A DNA stretch of 64,000 nucleotides from Pseudomonas yamanorum (lineage in GTDB: Bacteria; Pseudomonadota; Gammaproteobacteria; Pseudomonadales; Pseudomonadaceae), in NCBI RefSeq assembly GCF_900105735.1, contig NZ_LT629793.1:5208001-5272000 (forward strand). Reading direction: 5' to 3'. A model generated the notes under the pieces. It was given only the letters and a program-made list of their open reading frames with translations. It ran no database searches and was not told where the DNA came from. Positions within the stretch are counted from its first letter, which is position 1; each line of letters begins with the position of its first letter. Positions 29,445 through 37,818 of this stretch are shown in pieces. Made by a program: the position numbers and the translations under genes.

Positions 29445-29825
29445 TTAACCGGCCTTTTTCAGCGCCTCAATCAACTCATCTTTACGCATCGTCGAGCGCC
29501 CGGGAATGTCCTTGGCGCGCGCTTCCTTCAGCAAGCTTTCCTTGGTCTGTGTACTCAGCGAAACCCTGCTGTTACGCGGATGCCCTTCACGACTGGCCGC
29601 AGCCCGCTTGGCCGACTCATGCCGGTCCTGGGACTTCTTCGCCGGGGCCTTGTGCTGGCCTGAACCGCCGGCCTTTTCGCCGCCGCCAGACTGCTTGTTG
29701 ACGGTGGCCCAGGCCCGGGCCTCGGCTTCTTCTTTCGACAAGCCCTGGTGCCCATAACTCGCTTCGATATGAGCGGCCTTGCGCTTCTGTTCGGTGGTGT
29801 ATTTGGCTTTGCTTCCACGAGGCAT
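29445..29825 (-). CDS. small basic protein with C-terminal Rho-N-like (SAP-type) motif
   Basis: A protein of 126 residues, sometimes named plasmid stabilisation protein in Pseudomonas genomes without functional proof. The N-terminal half (TTEQKRKAAHIEASYGHQG) resembles short ChaB-like or DUF-type helices. A lysine/glycine-rich middle leads to a C-terminal SLLKEARAKDIPGRSTMRKD, which matches the Rho N-terminal helix-extended-loop-helix fold used to bind nucleic acid. Start MPRGSKAKY has AGGAG eight bases upstream. It is the last of three minus-strand small genes that may be a stress group. Function unknown. Confidence 0.75.
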   Translation of the reverse strand: MPRGSKAKYTTEQKRKAAHIEASYGHQGLSKEEAEARAWATVNKQSGGGEKAGGSGQHKAPAKKSQDRHESAKRAAASREGHPRNSRVSLSTQTKESLLKEARAKDIPGRSTMRKDELIEALKKAG

Positions 29826-29881
29826 TGCGATACTCCTCCTGGTTCTGGCCCTTCGCGAAGGGCCAGGCCAGACAAAGTGCG

Positions 29882-30148
29882 TTACTGGCCCGCTTCGCTT
29901 TCCAGCTTGCGAGCCGCTTCCACGCCGGACGCGGTGAGCTTGATCGGCAGGTTCAGCGCGTGTTCCCCGGCATCGTTGCAGGTCACATGGCCTTCCTTGA
30001 TCCACCCGCGGTCCTGCAAGGTGGCCAAGGCGCTGGCCACCACTTTTTCACCTCGGTAGTTGTCCAGCACTTCCTTGCCCAACCCACTGGGATGAGCGTG
30101 GAGCAGACGCGTGAGGACTTCTTTTTCAAGGTTGTGATCGACGTTCAT
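29882..30148 (-). CDS. hypothetical small winged-helix-like protein
   Basis: A cytoplasmic protein of 88 residues. LEKEVLTRLLHAHPSGLGKE, VVASALATLQDRGWIKEG and a short beta-like turn after it resemble a winged-helix fold, but there is no family name I can assign. GAAGAGGTATGC upstream of the ATG provides a ribosome site. It lies between two other small minus-strand genes. Confidence 0.65.
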   Translation of the reverse strand: MNVDHNLEKEVLTRLLHAHPSGLGKEVLDNYRGEKVVASALATLQDRGWIKEGHVTCNDAGEHALNLPIKLTASGVEAARKLESEAGQ

Positions 30149-30196
30149 GCATACCTCTTCACTGGGAAATGGTTGGGTGTTCGTCTTTCTCGCGGA

Positions 30197-30544
30197 TTAA
30201 GGCGCTGGCTGTTTTGGCGCACCAGGGATGTTGGAGTCATCGCCTTTATTGATCGAAGGTGAAGTGGCGCCAGGGCCCATTTTGCCGTTAGGCACCGCAC
30301 CGCTGTTGCGATTGGTGTCGTCGCCCTGGGTGCGTGGGTCTCTGCTGTTGTCGATGATGGCGCCGCCGTTGGTGTCCATGCCGGTGCCCATCGAGTCCTT
30401 CGACTCTTGAGTGGCCGGGTTGGGCGGGCTGCCGACAGGGTCGGTCGGGCCGGTGCTGGAACCTGTGGAGGCGGCAAAGCTGCTCAGCGAAACCGCAGAC
30501 AGCAAACCGGTGAGGGCGAGGGCGGCAAATTTGGAAGTCGTCAT
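30197..30544 (-). CDS. hypothetical exported low-complexity protein
   Basis: A protein of 115 residues with a clear signal peptide: MTTSKFAALALTGLLSAVSL with predicted cleavage after SSFAA-type sequence near 25. The mature part is rich in Gly, Ser, Pro, Asn and Asp, with no cysteine and no predicted fold, so it is probably disordered in the periplasm. ATGGAGACACC precedes the start. Similar small exported proteins accompany stress genes in Pseudomonas; the function is unknown. Confidence 0.7.
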   Translation of the reverse strand: MTTSKFAALALTGLLSAVSLSSFAASTGSSTGPTDPVGSPPNPATQESKDSMGTGMDTNGGAIIDNSRDPRTQGDDTNRNSGAVPNGKMGPGATSPSINKGDDSNIPGAPKQPAP

Positions 30545-30629
30545 GATGGTGTCTCCATATGATTAATGTCCTTACCTGATATTGGTCCGCCCCTGTTTGC
30601 GATTCGTGCCTCGATACCGACGAACGGTC

Positions 30630-31823
30630 TTACGTCGCTTGTAAGATTTTGTGTGGCGCGATTCGGCGCCAGATCAGCCGCGCCACTGTGATCAGCCAAT
30701 TGAGCAAAGCCACGGCCAGCACGCTCATCAACAAGGTGGGCATGCCGTATTCGACGATGACCTTGCCCGCCAGCAACGGGAAACCGAACACCCCGATAAA
30801 GTACGCCAGGCTGAACAACAGCAACGCCTGGGAGGTGGTGCCGGCGGGCGCCTCGTTGGCGGCCAAACCATTGATCACCGAATACGTCAGGCCATAACCG
30901 ACCCCCAGGGTGACGGCTGCCAGCAAGTAGCTGTAGTTGCCGCTGACCCTGAACCCAAACAGGAAAATCGACACCAGCATCAACCCCGACAACACACACG
31001 CCGCCCAATACGGATCACGCTTGACCACGATGCCGGCGATCAGCAGGCGGCTGGTAATCGCCGCACTCATGAAGCCCAGGAAGAACAGCGAATAGTCCAG
31101 CCCGTGCAGCGCCGCGTAGCTGGTCTGGAAACTCGACAGCCCGCCAAACACGCAACCGCCGAGGCCCACCATGATGAGCGCGAACACCGCTTTCGATGAC
31201 AGCACCTGGCGCGTGGCCGACCAGGAAATCTTCGACGCCGGCGCAGCGTGCTGACTGAGGGCGCGACCCAGACGCCAGAAAATCACCACGCCCGTAAGGC
31301 TCGCCAGCGCCGCAATAAAAAATGCCGCCGTCAGCGAAAAATCCAGCGCACTTGCCGCCCGTCCCAACAGCGGCCCGGAACCGATTCCGGTCATCATGCT
31401 GCCCGACAGCAGGGCGAAATATTTGGCCCGCTGTGCCGGTTCCACCAGCATCGCCACGATGATCGGCCCCAGCGTATAGAACACGCCCCAGCCCAATCCC
31501 AACGACAAGCCAAAGAACATCAAGCCCTCGCCAAATCCCGGTGTCAGCGCAAAGCCCAGGCATGCCACCACCAGCAATACGCCGAGCAGGGCAATCGACC
31601 TGGCGGCTCCCAGCAGGTCCGCCAGATGCCCGGAAACCAGCACCGCCACAAAGGTGCTGAGCATTGCCATGGAGATCACGCTGCCGGCGTCGTGTTCGTT
31701 GCCGCCGCGTGAATGGATCAGCAGCGACAGCAAGAATGTCGAGCCATAGGACAAGGAAAGCAGGTAGCTGGCGAGGCAGAAAAGAGCGAACAGTTTTCCA
31801 CCAACCGCAGGTGAGGCGTGCAT
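30630..31823 (-). CDS. MFS transporter
   Basis: A major facilitator superfamily permease of 397 residues with about 12 membrane segments, in the inner membrane. SGHLADLLGAARS near 64 is the loop 2-3 family motif in a weak form, and GIGSGPLLGRAAS near 145 is the proline/glycine-rich segment 5 motif often seen in drug-proton antiporters. The substrate is unknown. No regulator adjoins it; the next gene upstream encodes an HD hydrolase on the same strand, 87 bases away. Confidence 0.85.
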   Translation of the reverse strand: MHASPAVGGKLFALFCLASYLLSLSYGSTFLLSLLIHSRGGNEHDAGSVISMAMLSTFVAVLVSGHLADLLGAARSIALLGVLLVVACLGFALTPGFGEGLMFFGLSLGLGWGVFYTLGPIIVAMLVEPAQRAKYFALLSGSMMTGIGSGPLLGRAASALDFSLTAAFFIAALASLTGVVIFWRLGRALSQHAAPASKISWSATRQVLSSKAVFALIMVGLGGCVFGGLSSFQTSYAALHGLDYSLFFLGFMSAAITSRLLIAGIVVKRDPYWAACVLSGLMLVSIFLFGFRVSGNYSYLLAAVTLGVGYGLTYSVINGLAANEAPAGTTSQALLLFSLAYFIGVFGFPLLAGKVIVEYGMPTLLMSVLAVALLNWLITVARLIWRRIAPHKILQAT

Positions 31824-31909
31824 GGAGAAGCCTTGCGTCTGTTGGATTTATGCCCAACTTTTTACCATGCACGGCGCGCGGGATTGTTCTGTGGTTCGCG
31901 GTGCTTGGG

Positions 31910-32569
31910 TTAGCCCGCAGCGGAGTATGGTGTGCCGATTTCTTCGATGAACAGGTCCATGAATCCCTTCAGCCGCTCATGGCGCGCCAGGGCCATGCGT
32001 TGCCCCGTCGGCGTCTGAAATCCGCCCGCCAGATGCAGCAGCTTGGTCTGGAAATGGTCGAGGCAAAAGCGCTTGTCGTCGTACTCACGGCGCTGTGCCG
32101 TTGGGTCCGCCGGGTCATACAGCCCGCTGCCCATGCGCCCTGCGATGTAAAACGTGCGGGCCACGCCGATCATGCCCAGGGAATCCAAGCGGTCGGCATC
32201 CTGCATAATCTTTGCTTCAAGCGTTACCGGCGTCAGGCCCGCCGAAAAGCTGTGGGTCTCGATGGCATGCGTCACCGCTGTGATCGTCTCGGGCTGCCAC
32301 GCCAACCCCTGCAAAATCTCCCCGGCCTTGTCCGCCGCCAATGTTGAGGCCTTGGACCGCAACGGCGAATTCTTCTCCACCGCGACGCAGTCATGCAGCA
32401 GCACCGCCGCCAGCAGCACCTCCAGATCGCCACCTTCCTCTGCCTGGATCGACCGCACGTTGTGCCACACCCGTTGCAAATGGGACAGGTCATGGGCGCC
32501 GTCTTCCGAAGGCTCAAGGGCGTGAGGCAATAACGTCGCGGCGAGGTCGGTCAAGGGCGTGAAGGGCAT
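31910..32569 (-). CDS. HD domain phosphohydrolase
   Basis: A metal-dependent phosphohydrolase of 219 residues in the YedJ-like group. The metal ligands are visible: H in HDLSHLQRVWHNV near 28-32 and the HD pair in AVLLHDCVAV near 61, with a later aspartate in IMQDADRLDSLG near 130. The family acts on nucleotides or other phosphate esters; the substrate is not known. ATG 32569 is chosen; a TTG 12 bases upstream is possible. It is divergent from the GNAT gene. Confidence 0.86.
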   Translation of the reverse strand: MPFTPLTDLAATLLPHALEPSEDGAHDLSHLQRVWHNVRSIQAEEGGDLEVLLAAVLLHDCVAVEKNSPLRSKASTLAADKAGEILQGLAWQPETITAVTHAIETHSFSAGLTPVTLEAKIMQDADRLDSLGMIGVARTFYIAGRMGSGLYDPADPTAQRREYDDKRFCLDHFQTKLLHLAGGFQTPTGQRMALARHERLKGFMDLFIEEIGTPYSAAG

Positions 32570-32681
32570 GGGGATTCTCAAAGGTCGATAGCCTGCAGGT
32601 TAGCCGCGAATGAAATTGCACTGCAATCGGTCATTAAAGCGCCTTAGTATGTGTGCTCTCTTTCCCTGACAAGGCCTGCCC

Positions 32682-33161
32682 ATGACCATCGAGATTCGCC
32701 CCGCCGTGCCCAGCGATGCTGCGCAGATCCTGACCTTCATCACCGAGCTGGCCGACTACGAAAAAGCCCGGCACGAAGTGATCGCCAGCGTGGTGGACAT
32801 CGAGCGCAGCCTGTTCAGCGAAGGCGCCACCGCCCACGGCCTGATCTGCCTGCGGGACGGTTTGCCGATCGGCTTTGCGGTGTTCTTTTTCAGTTACTCC
32901 ACCTGGCTCGGCAGCAACTGCCTGTACCTCGAAGACCTGTACATCAACCCCGAGCAACGCGGCGGCGGGGCGGGCAAGAAGTTGCTGCGCCATCTGGCGA
33001 AAATCGCCTGCGACAATGGCTGTGGGCGTTTCGAGTGGAGCGTGCTGGACTGGAACGAGCCGGCCATTGCGTTCTACAAATCCATCGGCGCCCAGCCACA
33101 GGAAGAGTGGGTGCGCTACCGCATGGAAGGCGATGCCTTGAGGGATTTCGCCCAAGGTTGA
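32682..33161 (+). CDS. GNAT family N-acetyltransferase
   Basis: An acetyl-CoA-dependent acyltransferase of 159 residues. The GNAT core shows YLEDLYINPEQRGGGAGKKL near 82-101, where QRGGGAGK is the acetyl-CoA pyrophosphate loop, and a C-terminal WNEPAIAFYKSIGA near 127. It resembles the spermidine/spermine or diamine acetyltransferase group, so an amine substrate is possible but not proven. A terminator follows at once. Confidence 0.87.
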   Translation: MTIEIRPAVPSDAAQILTFITELADYEKARHEVIASVVDIERSLFSEGATAHGLICLRDGLPIGFAVFFFSYSTWLGSNCLYLEDLYINPEQRGGGAGKKLLRHLAKIACDNGCGRFEWSVLDWNEPAIAFYKSIGAQPQEEWVRYRMEGDALRDFAQG

Positions 33162-33173
33162 AGGCCCATAAAG

Positions 33174-33200
33174 AGCCGGCTATCACAGCCGGTTTTTTTA
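33174..33200 (+). terminator. terminator after the GNAT gene
   Basis: AGCCGGC and GCCGG arms around TATCACA, followed by seven T. It separates the acetyltransferase gene from the arabinose operon promoter. Confidence 0.83.
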
Positions 33201-33236
33201 TACATTTGCTCACTATATGGGATGATAATTTATATA

Positions 33237-33266
33237 TTGAGATGTTTTGGTTTCTGGGTTTATAGT
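33237..33266 (+). promoter_or_regulatory. promoter of the arabinose-transport operon
   Basis: TTGAGA (33237-33242) and TATAGT (33261-33266), 18 bases apart, give a start near 33273 and a leader of about 38 bases. The 30 bases upstream (ATATGGGATGATAATTTATA and on) are very AT-rich and partly palindromic and could bind the IclR regulator encoded at the end of the cluster; that is inference. Confidence 0.55.
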
Positions 33267-33310
33267 CTTGCGCATCAGCACTCACTACCAAAAACAAAAC
33301 AGGTGAAGCG

Positions 33311-34132
33311 ATGCAGGCACAACCGTTGTCCTTACCTCCGGTGCCCGAGCCGACTTACGGCGAGCGACTGAAGAACAAAGTCGTGGTCATCACCGGTGCT
33401 GCCCAAGGCATAGGCGAGGCCATCGTCGCGTGCTTCCAGGCCCAGCAGGCGCGCCTGGTGATCGGTGATATCCAGGGTGAGAAGGTCGAGAAGGTCGCGG
33501 CTCACTGGCGAGAGCGTGGCGCCCAGATCTACGCGCAAGCCGTCGACATCAGTTCCAAGGATCAATGGCGCGCCCTGGTGGACGTGGCCATCGAACGCTT
33601 TGGCCGCGTGGATGTACTGGTCAACTGCGCCGGCGTCAACGTGTTCCGCGACCCGCTGGAAATGACCGACGAAGACTGGCGCCGCTGTTTCGCCATCGAC
33701 CTCGACGGCGCCTGGTATGGCTGCCGCACCGTGTTGCCGCACATGATCGAGCAGGGCATCGGCAACATCATCAACATCGCCTCCACCCATTCCAGCCACA
33801 TCATTCCCGGCTGCTTCCCGTACCCGGTGGCCAAGCACGGCCTGCTGGGGCTGACCCGCGCACTGGGCATCGAATACGCGCCCAAGGGCATCCGCGTAAA
33901 TGCCATCGCGCCGGGCTATATCGAAACCCAACTCAACGTCGATTACTGGAACGGCTTTGCCGACCCCCACGCCGAGCGTCAGCGCGCCTTTGACCTGCAC
34001 CCGCCCAAGCGCATCGGCCAGCCGATTGAAGTGGCGATGACGGCACTGTTTCTTGCGACCGATGAGGCGCCCTTTATCAATGCCACCTGCCTGATGATCG
34101 ATGGCGGGCGGTCGGTGATGTACCACGATTAA
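33311..34132 (+). CDS. SDR family oxidoreductase, possible L-arabinose 1-dehydrogenase
   Basis: A short-chain dehydrogenase of 273 residues with the cofactor loop TGAAQGIGEA near 29, NCAGVN near 107, and the YPVAK catalytic pair near 173-177; the catalytic serine lies in IASTHSS. Asp in the position after beta-2 (VIGDIQGEK) favours NAD. As the first gene of an araFGH operon it probably acts on the imported sugar, and L-arabinose oxidation to the lactone is the most likely first step. The following pathway genes (lactonase, arabonate dehydratase, 2-keto-3-deoxyarabonate dehydratase) are not in the window. Confidence 0.8.
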   Translation: MQAQPLSLPPVPEPTYGERLKNKVVVITGAAQGIGEAIVACFQAQQARLVIGDIQGEKVEKVAAHWRERGAQIYAQAVDISSKDQWRALVDVAIERFGRVDVLVNCAGVNVFRDPLEMTDEDWRRCFAIDLDGAWYGCRTVLPHMIEQGIGNIINIASTHSSHIIPGCFPYPVAKHGLLGLTRALGIEYAPKGIRVNAIAPGYIETQLNVDYWNGFADPHAERQRAFDLHPPKRIGQPIEVAMTALFLATDEAPFINATCLMIDGGRSVMYHD

Positions 34133-34163
34133 CAGGTTTCCAAATAACAAGAAGAGGTGGTTC

Positions 34164-35144
34164 ATGCTCAAGAAGACACTAGGCACCCTTGCACTCACAA
34201 TGGCACTCAGCGGCCTGGCCTCTGCCGAAGAAGTAAAGATCGGCTTTCTGGTCAAGCAGGCGGAAGAGCCTTGGTTCCAGACCGAATGGGCCTTCGCTGA
34301 AAAAGCCGGCAAGGACCATGGTTTCACCGTGATCAAGATCGCCGTGCCCGATGGCGAGAAAACCCTATCCGCCATCGATACCCTCGCTGCCAACGGCGCC
34401 AAGGGCTTCGTCATCTGCCCGCCGGACGTGTCCCTCGGCCCGGCGATCATGGCCAAGGCCAAGCTGAATAACCTGAAAGTGCTGGCGGTGGACGACCGCT
34501 TCGTCGACGCCAAGGGCAAGCCCATGGAAGACGTGCCTTACGTTGGCCTGGACGCCTACAAGATCGGCCAGAAACAAGGCGAAGCCATGGCCACCGAAGC
34601 CAAGCATCGCAACTGGGACTGGAAGGACACCTACGCCGTCATCAATACGTTTGACGAGCTGGAAACCGGCAAGAAACGCACCGACGGTTCGGTAGAAGGC
34701 CTCAAGGCCGCCGGCCTGCCGGTTGACCACATTCTGTTCACCGCGCAGAAAACCCTCGATGTGCCGGGCGCCATGGACTCCACCAACTCGGCCCTGGTGA
34801 AACTGCCCAGCGGCGCGAAAAACCTGCTGATTGGCGGCATGAACGACAGCACCGTACTGGGCGGCGTACGCGCCACCGAAAGCGCCGGGTTCAAGGCGCC
34901 GAATGTGATCGGCGTGGGCATCAACGGCACCGACGCCATCGAAGAACTGAAAAAATCCGACACCGGTTTCTACGGCTCGATGCTGCTCAGCCCCGATGCG
35001 TCCGGCTATAAAACCGCTACCGCGATGTTCGAGTGGGTGACCAAAGGCACCGAGCCGGCCAAGTTCACCGCCCTGGATAACGTGACCCTGATCACCCGCG
35101 CCAACTTCAAGGAAGAGTTGAGCAAGATCGGTCTGTGGAAATGA
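34164..35144 (+). CDS. araF: L-arabinose ABC transporter, periplasmic binding protein
   Basis: AraF captures L-arabinose in the periplasm and hands it to AraGH. It has 326 residues with a signal peptide cleaved near ASA at 20-22. The mature start EEVKIGFLVKQAEEPWFQTE and the segments IKIAVPDGEKTL and GGMNDSTVLGGVRATE match E. coli AraF almost word for word. AGAAGAGGTGG precedes the ATG. Its stop overlaps the araG ATG (ATGA). Confidence 0.94.
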   Translation: MLKKTLGTLALTMALSGLASAEEVKIGFLVKQAEEPWFQTEWAFAEKAGKDHGFTVIKIAVPDGEKTLSAIDTLAANGAKGFVICPPDVSLGPAIMAKAKLNNLKVLAVDDRFVDAKGKPMEDVPYVGLDAYKIGQKQGEAMATEAKHRNWDWKDTYAVINTFDELETGKKRTDGSVEGLKAAGLPVDHILFTAQKTLDVPGAMDSTNSALVKLPSGAKNLLIGGMNDSTVLGGVRATESAGFKAPNVIGVGINGTDAIEELKKSDTGFYGSMLLSPDASGYKTATAMFEWVTKGTEPAKFTALDNVTLITRANFKEELSKIGLWK

Positions 35145-36649
35145 ACAGCGCCGCTGCAGAGAGCCTGCGCTTCAACGGCATCGGCAAGGAGTTTCCCGGG
35201 GTGAAGGCCCTGGCGCAGATCAGCTTTGAAGCGCGGCCCCATTCGGTGCATGCGCTGATGGGCGAGAACGGCGCGGGCAAGTCGACCTTGCTGAAAATCC
35301 TCGGCGGTTTTTATCCGCCCAACAGCGGCAGTTTGCAGTTGGGCGAACGCAGCGTGAGTTTCAAGTCGGCGGCCGACAGCATCGCCAGCGGCATCGCGGT
35401 GATTCACCAGGAGCTGCAACTGGTGCCGGAAATGACCGTCGCCGAGAACCTGCTGCTGGGGCATATGCCGTCGCGCTTTGGCGTGGTCAATCGCGGGGCG
35501 ATGGTGCGCAAGGCGCGGGAATTGCTCAAGGGCCTGGCGGATGAAATCGATCCGAACATGCGCCTGGGCAGCCTGTCCCTCGGCCAGCGGCAACTGGTGG
35601 AAATCGCCAAGGCGATGTCGCGCAATGCCCATGTGATTGCGTTCGATGAGCCCACCAGCAGCCTCTCGGCCCGCGAGATCGAGCGGCTGATGGTGATCAT
35701 CGCCCGGCTGCGGGATGAAGGCCGGGTGATCCTCTACGTGTCGCACCGCATGGAAGAAGTGTTCCGGATTTGCGATGCGGTGACGGTGTTCAAGGACGGG
35801 CGCTTCGTGCGCACCTTCGAGGACATGGCGCAGTTGAACGTCGACCAGTTGGTCAACTGCATGGTCGGGCGGGATATCCAGGACATCTACGACTACAGGC
35901 CGCGTGAGCACTCCGGTGAAGCGCTGCGAGTCGAAGGGTTGCTCGGGCCTGGGTTACAGGAGCCGGTGAGTCTGCAGGTAAGCAAGGGCGAGATTCTTGG
36001 GCTGTTTGGCCTGGTCGGGGCAGGGCGCACAGAGTTGTTGCGCCTGCTCGCCGGGCTGTCCCGCAGTACCCAGGGTGCACTGTTGTTGCATGGCCAGGCG
36101 CAGACGTTCAAGACGCCGCGGGATGCGATTGCGGCGGGCGTGTTGCTCTGCCCCGAGGACCGCAAGAAGGAAGGCATCGTGCCCCGCGCCAGTGTTGCGG
36201 AGAACATCAACATCAGTGCGCGCCGCGACCATGCGCGCTTCGGCTGGCTGATCCAGGGCGGTTGGGAACGCACCAACGCCCAGCGGCAGATCAGCGCGTT
36301 GAACGTGCGCACGCCGTCTGCCGACCAACCGATTTTGTTCCTGTCGGGGGGCAATCAGCAGAAGGCGATTCTCGGTCGCTGGCTGTCGATGCCGATGAAA
36401 GTGTTGTTGCTGGACGAGCCGACGCGCGGCATTGATATCGGTGCCAAGTCGGAGATCTACCAGATCATCCACAACCTGGCGGCCAGTGGCATTGCGGTGA
36501 TCGTGGTGTCCAGCGACCTGATGGAAGTGATGGGCATCTCCGACCGCATCCTGGTGATGAGCGAAGGCGCCCTGACCGGCGAATTGACCCGCGATCAAGC
36601 GGACGAAGCACGGCTGCTGCAACTGGCTCTTCCGCGTACGCGGGACTGA
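35141..36649 (+). CDS. araG: L-arabinose ABC transporter, ATP-binding protein
   Basis: AraG is the double ATPase of the importer, on the inner face of the membrane. It has 502 residues and two ABC domains. The first has Walker A GENGAGKST near 41 and the signature LSLGQRQLVEIAKAM near 145; the second has a degenerate P-loop (GLVGAGRTELL near 289) and the signature LSGGNQQKAILGRWL near 403, the usual asymmetry of sugar ABC ATPases. ATG 35141 overlaps the araF stop; a GTG six bases before is less likely. Confidence 0.94.
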   Translation: MNSAAAESLRFNGIGKEFPGVKALAQISFEARPHSVHALMGENGAGKSTLLKILGGFYPPNSGSLQLGERSVSFKSAADSIASGIAVIHQELQLVPEMTVAENLLLGHMPSRFGVVNRGAMVRKARELLKGLADEIDPNMRLGSLSLGQRQLVEIAKAMSRNAHVIAFDEPTSSLSAREIERLMVIIARLRDEGRVILYVSHRMEEVFRICDAVTVFKDGRFVRTFEDMAQLNVDQLVNCMVGRDIQDIYDYRPREHSGEALRVEGLLGPGLQEPVSLQVSKGEILGLFGLVGAGRTELLRLLAGLSRSTQGALLLHGQAQTFKTPRDAIAAGVLLCPEDRKKEGIVPRASVAENINISARRDHARFGWLIQGGWERTNAQRQISALNVRTPSADQPILFLSGGNQQKAILGRWLSMPMKVLLLDEPTRGIDIGAKSEIYQIIHNLAASGIAVIVVSSDLMEVMGISDRILVMSEGALTGELTRDQADEARLLQLALPRTRD

Positions 36650-36667
36650 AGAATACGAGGGGTGGGT

Positions 36668-37633
36668 ATGTCACAGGTAAAAACCGCAAGAAGCTTCTGG
36701 CCGGGGTTCAACCAGCGCAAGTTTCTTGATGATTGGGTCATGCTGCTGGCGGCCCTGAGTATCTTTGTGCTCAGCGCCATTTTCATCGACAACTTCCTCT
36801 CGCCGCTGAACATGCGCGGCCTGGGGCTGGCGATTTCCACCGTGGGCATTGCGGCCTGCACGATGCTGTTTTGCCTGGCGTCGGGGCACTTCGACTTGTC
36901 GGTGGGCTCGGTGATCGCCTGTTCGGGCGTGGTGGCGGGGATCGTGATTCGCGACACCGACAGCGTGTTCTTCGGCGTGTCGGCGGCTTTGGCCATGGGC
37001 CTGGTGGTGGGGCTGATCAACGGTATCGTGATCGCCAAGCTGCGGATCAACGCGTTGATCACGACGCTGGCGACGATGCAGATCGTGCGCGGGCTGGCGT
37101 ATATCTTTTCCAACGGCAAGGCGGTGGGCGTGATGGACGAAAACTTCTTCGTCTTTGGTAACGGCCAGCTGTTTGGCGTGCCGGTACCGATCATCATCAC
37201 CGTGCTGTGCTTTGTGTTTTTTGGCTGGCTGCTGAACTACACCACCTACGGGCGCAACACCATGGCCATCGGTGGCAACCAGGAAGCGGCGCTGTTGGCC
37301 GGGGTGAATGTCGACCGCACCAAGATCATCATCTTTGCCGTGCACGGCGTGATCGGCGCCTTGGCCGGGGTGATCCTGGCGTCGCGGATGACCTCGGGGC
37401 AACCGATGATTGGCCAGGGGTTCGAGTTGACGGTGATCTCGGCGTGCGTGCTGGGCGGGGTGTCGCTGAGCGGCGGGATCGGGATGATCCGGCATGTGAT
37501 TGCCGGGGTGCTGATTCTGGCGATCATCGAGAACGCGATGAACCTGAAGAACATCGACACCTTCTACCAATACGTGATTCGCGGCTCGATCCTGTTGCTG
37601 GCGGTGATTATCGACAGGATGAAGCAGCGATAA
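36668..37633 (+). CDS. araH: L-arabinose ABC transporter, permease
   Basis: AraH forms the inner-membrane channel of the arabinose importer. It has 321 residues and about eight to ten membrane segments; GHFDLSVGSVIACSGVVAG near 76 and the GLINGIVIAKLRINALITTLAT segment near 118 belong to the ribose/arabinose permease family, and GGVSLSGGIG near 261 is the loop that contacts the ATPase. The ATG follows a GAGGGGTGG site 18 bases after araG. A palindromic repeat follows the gene and probably limits readthrough. Confidence 0.94.
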   Translation: MSQVKTARSFWPGFNQRKFLDDWVMLLAALSIFVLSAIFIDNFLSPLNMRGLGLAISTVGIAACTMLFCLASGHFDLSVGSVIACSGVVAGIVIRDTDSVFFGVSAALAMGLVVGLINGIVIAKLRINALITTLATMQIVRGLAYIFSNGKAVGVMDENFFVFGNGQLFGVPVPIIITVLCFVFFGWLLNYTTYGRNTMAIGGNQEAALLAGVNVDRTKIIIFAVHGVIGALAGVILASRMTSGQPMIGQGFELTVISACVLGGVSLSGGIGMIRHVIAGVLILAIIENAMNLKNIDTFYQYVIRGSILLLAVIIDRMKQR

Positions 37634-37651
37634 AAAGGGCGCCACAAGACC

Positions 37652-37745
37652 AATGTGGGAGCGGGCTTGCTCGCGAAAGCGGTGTGTCAGTCAGCCTATG
37701 CACTCACTGGAAAACCGCATTCGCGAGCAAGCCCGCTCCCACATT
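37652..37745. repeat. REPIN-type palindromic repeat, family B
   Basis: AATGTGGGAGCGGGCTTGCT and its inverse complement with a central spacer. It separates araH from the IclR regulator gene. Confidence 0.88.
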
Positions 37746-37818
37746 TTGATCTCCTCTGTTTTGCTGGTCCGCATTTGCCATAATGCTCGCCGTTTTCGTA
37801 CTTCCCAATAGGCCCGAT

